From: a virus
Length of the DNA: 35,951 nt
Virus record (IMG/VR): IMGVR_UViG_3300025806_000083
Span: 1 to 35,951 of that record
Strand: one strand, 5' to 3'
The notes below the pieces were generated by a model. That model made no database searches. It saw only the letters and a list, made by a program, of their open reading frames with translations, and had not been told where the DNA came from. Each line of letters opens with the position of its first letter. Position 1 is the stretch's first letter. Made by a program: the position numbers and the translations under genes. Below, one piece after another: positions 33,111 through 35,951 of the stretch.

Positions 33111-33277
33111 TAATCTTCCTTTAGTGTTGATAACTCTGATATATATAACATGTAATCCAGGACTCTATCAATTGGCCCTACAATTCTCTGATCATCTGTG
33201 AGAAATAAAAGGATAAATCCAATGGTTAGTGTAACGAAAAAAGGGATTACTAATACTAACCTGATAAAATACTTCAT
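33110..33277 (-). CDS. small membrane protein downstream of small terminase (55 aa)
   Basis: ATG 33277 overlaps the small terminase TGA (ATGA), and the TAA at 33112-33110 shares its last base with the next ATG. The product has one strong membrane segment (residues 5-26, IRLVLVIPFFVTLTIGFILL) and a short soluble tail with TDDQRIVGPIDRVLDYM. Small membrane genes beside terS are frequent in podoviruses, and T7 has its type II holin (17.5) there. A holin role is possible; the soluble tail is not strongly basic, so this is uncertain. Confidence 0.65.
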   Translation of the reverse strand: MKYFIRLVLVIPFFVTLTIGFILLFLTDDQRIVGPIDRVLDYMLYISELSTLKED

Positions 33278-33813
33278 TCCTTGTCCTTCATAGAGTTTCC
33301 AATGATCTGTTCAAGTGTTTGTGACATACCGACTTCCATCTTATCAGTAAATAACTTTAAATGTTTACCTAAATTTTCAAGCGACTTGTCTTTATTCCAG
33401 AGTTTGACCTTAACTACTTTGACAACCGCTAACTCTTCTCCGGTATCTCTGTCTCTTTCAACTCTTTCTTCTATATCTATATTTTGAATTGTTTTTGCTA
33501 CGTGGTCCGGGATCTCAGATATGTTTTTAAAAGTGCCATCATCATTTAACATGTCCTTTACACTTGAACTTGCTATCTTGTGAAGCTCCCCTAGAACAAA
33601 GTTAGCATCAATCTTAACTTCCTTTATTCTTTCCTGATTAAGCTTATACACTAATTCTAAGATGTTAGCATTTGACAACAAGCGTGAACCTTGCTGCCTT
33701 GCTGTATCTTCGCTGTATGAAGCTCTAATAGCCGCCTGAGTGGCATTCAGGTCTATGATGTACTCATGGCAAAATCTTTCTTGCTGCGGTGTTAGTTCGT
33801 TCTGATCACTCAT
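33274..33813 (-). CDS. terS: terminase small subunit
   Basis: The frame opens at a TTG (33831) that overlaps GGAG itself, so I prefer ATG 33813 (179 residues) with GGAG 12 bases upstream. The start ELTPQQERFCHEYIIDLNAT, then QAAIRASYSEDTARQQGSRL and LSNANI, is the classic DNA-binding helix-turn-helix of the Terminase_2-type small subunit. The C-terminal half has helices and a charged strand (VAVVKVVKVKLW-like: LAVVKVVKVKLWNKDKSLEN) used for ring formation. It recognises the packaging start and regulates the large subunit. It is the first gene of the leftward late unit. Confidence 0.92.
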   Translation of the reverse strand: MSDQNELTPQQERFCHEYIIDLNATQAAIRASYSEDTARQQGSRLLSNANILELVYKLNQERIKEVKIDANFVLGELHKIASSSVKDMLNDDGTFKNISEIPDHVAKTIQNIDIEERVERDRDTGEELAVVKVVKVKLWNKDKSLENLGKHLKLFTDKMEVGMSQTLEQIIGNSMKDKE

Positions 33814-33981
33814 AGTAATATTAGACTCCAAAAAAATTTAATTTACAATATATTGGCATATAAAAATTTCAAAGTTAAGAAAAATATATGTAAATAATGT
33901 TGTACTCTTGTCAAGTATGTGCGATAATATACTTCTTAAATATAACACATATCAATGATATGCACCAACCAAAGGATGAGT
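33814..33981 (+). promoter_or_regulatory. divergent control region with sigma70-type promoter
   Basis: This AT-rich gap separates the leftward late genes and rightward early genes. On the plus strand, TTGTAC (33900-33905) and GATAAT (33923-33928) are 17 bases apart, with TGC directly before the -10 (extended -10). Transcription would start near 33935 and read the gene at 33982. On the minus strand several AT-rich -10-like words occur, but no good -35 pair could be fixed. Confidence 0.6.
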
Positions 33982-34365
33982 ATGAAAGATCTCAAGTTCC
34001 AAAAATTAGTTCCATTTAACATGCAAACGTCACCCTGGAGAATCAATGTAGATCATACATTAAGGAAAGTTCCAAGGTGTCACGATAAAGAATCGATTGT
34101 TGTTACCAAAACAATAGAGAATGTGAATGGTGAACCTATCACTAGGGATCTATTTAGCCTGGATGCCGATGGAAACATAAAGATAACTTGTGAAAGTCAG
34201 TTAGCCGACCAGGTTTACTATGCTGATAATGATAAAAGAATCGTCTTGCTTGATGCGTTACGTAGAGGTGTAGAGGATCAATACGATGAATGTCCACCAC
34301 ACGGCATTGATAAAGAAATTATTGAAGATATTGAAAAAATCATAACTAAACTTAAGAGGAGATAA
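33982..34365 (+). CDS. hypothetical early protein (127 aa)
   Basis: The frame has ATGs at 33955, 33976 and 33982; AAAGG (33971-33975) is correctly spaced only for 33982. The protein has a beta-rich N-terminal part (FQKLVPFNMQTSPWRINVDH), a charged middle and a C-terminal helix (IDKEIIEDIEKIITKLKRR). It is the first gene behind the promoter at 33900-33928, so it should be among the first expressed. No family is recognised; a host-takeover role is only guessed from position. Confidence 0.7.
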   Translation: MKDLKFQKLVPFNMQTSPWRINVDHTLRKVPRCHDKESIVVTKTIENVNGEPITRDLFSLDADGNIKITCESQLADQVYYADNDKRIVLLDALRRGVEDQYDECPPHGIDKEIIEDIEKIITKLKRR

Positions 34366-34366
34366 T

Positions 34367-34591
34367 ATGAAAAACCAAGAAACTAGAAAAGCAACCGTAT
34401 CAGTTCGTAACATGCCTTTAGATGTATGGAGAAAAGCCAGGAAAGTAGCGATTGATAGACAAATAAGTATGACACAATACATCATGGAATTGATTGAGTC
34501 GGATAGCGTAGCGATTCCTGGACCTAAAACTGAGATTGATACTGTGGACCTCGCCAATGCTTTAAATCTTATACTAAATAAAAAAGGATAA
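34367..34591 (+). CDS. ribbon-helix-helix DNA-binding protein
   Basis: This 74-residue protein has the Arc/MetJ pattern: a short strand (residues 9-15, ATVSVRN), helix 1 (PLDVWRKARKVAIDRQ) and helix 2 starting with SMTQYIMELIES after the turn at I33-S34. Such proteins dimerise and insert the strand pair in the DNA major groove. The ATG follows AGAGGAGA. As the second gene of the early unit it may repress its own promoter or the divergent late one; that is inference. Confidence 0.78.
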   Translation: MKNQETRKATVSVRNMPLDVWRKARKVAIDRQISMTQYIMELIESDSVAIPGPKTEIDTVDLANALNLILNKKG

Positions 34592-34594
34592 ATC

Positions 34595-34900
34595 ATGAAA
34601 CATCATACCGAATTTAATTTTACTCATACTTTAACACAATACGTTGATGATCGTGAAGTAGATGAAGAGTCAATTGACCTAACAATTGTGGTTAAGGCAT
34701 GTCTTGATGTAACTCCAGGATATGAAGGTCTTGAATGTAGCTCAAGGATCTATGACAAAACTGGTGAACAAGATCTTACCGATGTCATTAGGTTTTTTAA
34801 TAAAGAGTTTTCAATGGAACTTGAATATCTCATTGATGAAGAAGTGAATAAAAATATGGCCGAAGCTTTATGTGAATGGATAAATGAAGGTCTAATCTAA
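34595..34900 (+). CDS. acidic hypothetical protein (101 aa)
   Basis: AAAAGGAT precedes ATG. The protein is acidic, with an N-terminal strand-rich half (TEFNFTHTLTQYVDDREVDE, SIDLTIVVKACLD) and a C-terminal helix (SMELEYLIDEEVNKNMAEAL). Small acidic early phage proteins sometimes mimic DNA or bind host enzymes, but there is no specific sign of that here. No family recognised. Confidence 0.65.
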   Translation: MKHHTEFNFTHTLTQYVDDREVDEESIDLTIVVKACLDVTPGYEGLECSSRIYDKTGEQDLTDVIRFFNKEFSMELEYLIDEEVNKNMAEALCEWINEGLI

Positions 34901-34921
34901 ATAAATTTTATAGGAGAAATT

Positions 34922-35149
34922 ATGAAGAAGGCAAAAATTATGGATATATTATCCGAAAAAGATTACAGGACTTGCGTAGAGATTACTAAAACATGTAGCG
35001 ATTATGAGATGTGCAAGGAAGTCGCTCGCATTGTTTTAGAACCAAACATTAGATCAATCGACAAGATCCTAGGTCAAAAGAATGATCCGTTATACCTGGC
35101 ATATGCAATTGTTTACGCTATTGAGTCTGGTAAGCATAAGGAATTTTAA
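34922..35149 (+). CDS. hypothetical helical protein (75 aa)
   Basis: AGGAG lies six bases before ATG. The product is helical (MKKAKIMDILSEKDYRTCVE) with cysteines at residues 18, 25 and 31. No motif or family is recognised. It lies in the early unit between an acidic protein and two tiny membrane proteins. Confidence 0.62.
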   Translation: MKKAKIMDILSEKDYRTCVEITKTCSDYEMCKEVARIVLEPNIRSIDKILGQKNDPLYLAYAIVYAIESGKHKEF

Positions 35150-35150
35150 C

Positions 35151-35231
35151 ATGTTGATGGATGTTTTAATTGTTTTTGTTTTGTCGTTACAAGTGCTTTT
35201 GCTTTATGTCTTAAGCCAAATAGGTAGATAG
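35151..35231 (+). CDS. very small membrane protein (26 aa)
   Basis: ATG 35151 has AAGGA nine bases upstream and ends with TAG at 35229-35231, filling the gap between two genes. The product is one hydrophobic helix (MDVLIVFVLSLQVLLLYVLS) with a short QIGR end. The ribosome site, tight fit and membrane segment support a real gene. Function unknown. Confidence 0.5.
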   Translation: MLMDVLIVFVLSLQVLLLYVLSQIGR

Positions 35232-35239
35232 GAGTTTAT

Positions 35240-35437
35240 ATGTATATTGATCCGTTAATTATTGTTGGAATTGTAATACTTGGCTTGAGGTGTACTCACA
35301 AAACAATGTATCCAATACCAAAAGAAAAGGAAGATGTGATCATTTTTAGGTCACAAGGTATTTTAATAGGAATTTTAGTGCCATTAGTCATTCAAGTTAT
35401 AGTGAATATTTTTGTATTTATAAGTGAAATAATTTAA
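35240..35437 (+). CDS. small two-pass membrane protein (65 aa)
   Basis: ATAGGAG precedes ATG. Two membrane segments are seen: residues 4-16 (DPLIIVGIVILGL) and 42-64 (ILIGILVPLVIQVIVNIFVF), joined by a basic/acidic loop (KTMYPIPKEKEDVIIF). It lies right before the ERF gene. Early-phage inner-membrane proteins of this kind may act in superinfection exclusion or host takeover, but nothing here decides it. Confidence 0.62.
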   Translation: MYIDPLIIVGIVILGLRCTHKTMYPIPKEKEDVIIFRSQGILIGILVPLVIQVIVNIFVFISEII

Positions 35438-35451
35438 CCAAAGGAAAAAAG

Positions 35452-35951
35452 ATGAGTGATCAACTAGATCTAATCAAACAAGAAGAGAAACAACTGGTAA
35501 CTATGGAGAGTCAAATTTTAGAGCTATCCATGCGTCCTGATTTCGATCCTGACAAGCTTTCAAAGTTAATTGATATGCAAGAAAGGATTGAGAATAGACA
35601 AGCTGAGAAGTCTTTGAATGCGGCCCTTAGTGGTTTCCAAAGAGAATGCCCTATTATCAACAAAATTAAAAAGGCACATAACTCAAACTATGCACCGTTT
35701 GATGAGATTGTCCACGTTATTAAACCATTTTTAGGGAAGTACGGATTGTCATATTATTTCGATACTAAGAATGTCGATGAAAGAACAAGCATGATAACCA
35801 TTACAATAAAGCATGCCGATGGTGGTCAATATAAATCAGAGTACTATTACGAGAAACTAGATGATGGTGGAAAGATGAATCAATCTCAAAGAAGAAAGTC
35901 CGCACTTACGTATGCGAAACGTGCGGCCATTGAGTCGGCTTTAGGTCTTGC
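35452..35951 (+). CDS. ERF-family single-strand annealing recombinase (5' part)
   Basis: The frame starts at ATG with AAAGGAAA upstream and runs off the window after 166 codons. After a charged helix (residues 1-55) comes the ERF domain: LNAALSGFQRECPIINKIKK, then YAPFDEIVHVIKPFLGKYGL, ITITIKHADGG and RRKSALTYAKRAAIESALGL. These are typical ERF core segments. ERF proteins form rings on single-stranded DNA and anneal homologous strands; in phages they help genome circularisation, replication and gene exchange. It opens the replication/recombination part that continues beyond the right edge, and could act with the VRR-NUC nuclease at the other end. Confidence 0.93.
   Translation, partial: MSDQLDLIKQEEKQLVTMESQILELSMRPDFDPDKLSKLIDMQERIENRQAEKSLNAALSGFQRECPIINKIKKAHNSNYAPFDEIVHVIKPFLGKYGLSYYFDTKNVDERTSMITITIKHADGGQYKSEYYYEKLDDGGKMNQSQRRKSALTYAKRAAIESALGL

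Noticed and set aside
1-35951. tRNA genes, CRISPR arrays, integrase and att sites
   Set aside because: No cloverleaf-like segment, regular spaced repeat, recombinase motif or paired att-like repeat was recognised; all non-coding gaps are under about 170 bases.

Overview
The window is part of a tailed-phage genome with a short-tailed (podovirus) plan. It is AT-rich (I estimate 36-37% GC, not computed), gene-dense, and has no gene-free stretch longer than about 170 bases. Translation is mostly Shine-Dalgarno driven (AGGA/GGAG), with many ATGA/GTGA overlaps and several TTG and GTG starts. A lipobox protein beside an overlapping small membrane protein suggests a Gram-negative host. The host itself cannot be read from the sequence. 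The head genes resemble the Bordetella phage BPP-1 set (Bbp16-, Bbp17- and Bbp19-like), and the tail and internal proteins follow the T7 order.

Layout: two divergent transcription units leave a control region at 33.81-33.98 kb, and two units converge with no spacer at 4505/4506. Leftwards (minus strand, 33.8 to 4.5 kb) runs the whole late module: small terminase, a small membrane protein, a block of virion appendage genes, large terminase, a GNAT protein, portal, a Bbp19-like protein, scaffold, major capsid, cement protein, a terminator, tail tube A, nozzle (tail tube B), three internal virion proteins, fibres and lysis. Rightwards from 33.98 kb lie small early genes (a ribbon-helix-helix regulator, tiny membrane proteins) and an ERF-type annealing protein cut by the window end. 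The left 4.5 kb (plus strand) looks like the distal part of an early unit: the end of an HExxH protein, an HNH homing endonuclease, a VRR-NUC nuclease, a translationally coupled chain of very small proteins including zinc ribbons, an XRE regulator, a calcineurin-like phosphoesterase that may be leaderless, and a GNAT protein. The two arms may join on a circular or circularly permuted map.

The most notable gene is the 3059-residue internal virion protein (7801-16980), one quarter of the window. It combines a glycine-rich hydrophobic segment, an ADP-ribosyltransferase-like module, an HDYFGH module, an HETGH metallopeptidase-like module and the C-terminal region typical of large podovirus internal proteins. 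It fits the 'polyvalent protein' idea: a multi-domain protein carried in the virion and ejected into the host. A second notable gene is a fibre-like protein whose best start gives it a cleavable signal peptide (6006-6758), which suggests a fibre exported by the infected cell rather than, or as well as, built into the particle. No integrase, RNA polymerase, DNA polymerase, tRNA or CRISPR array was seen in the window.
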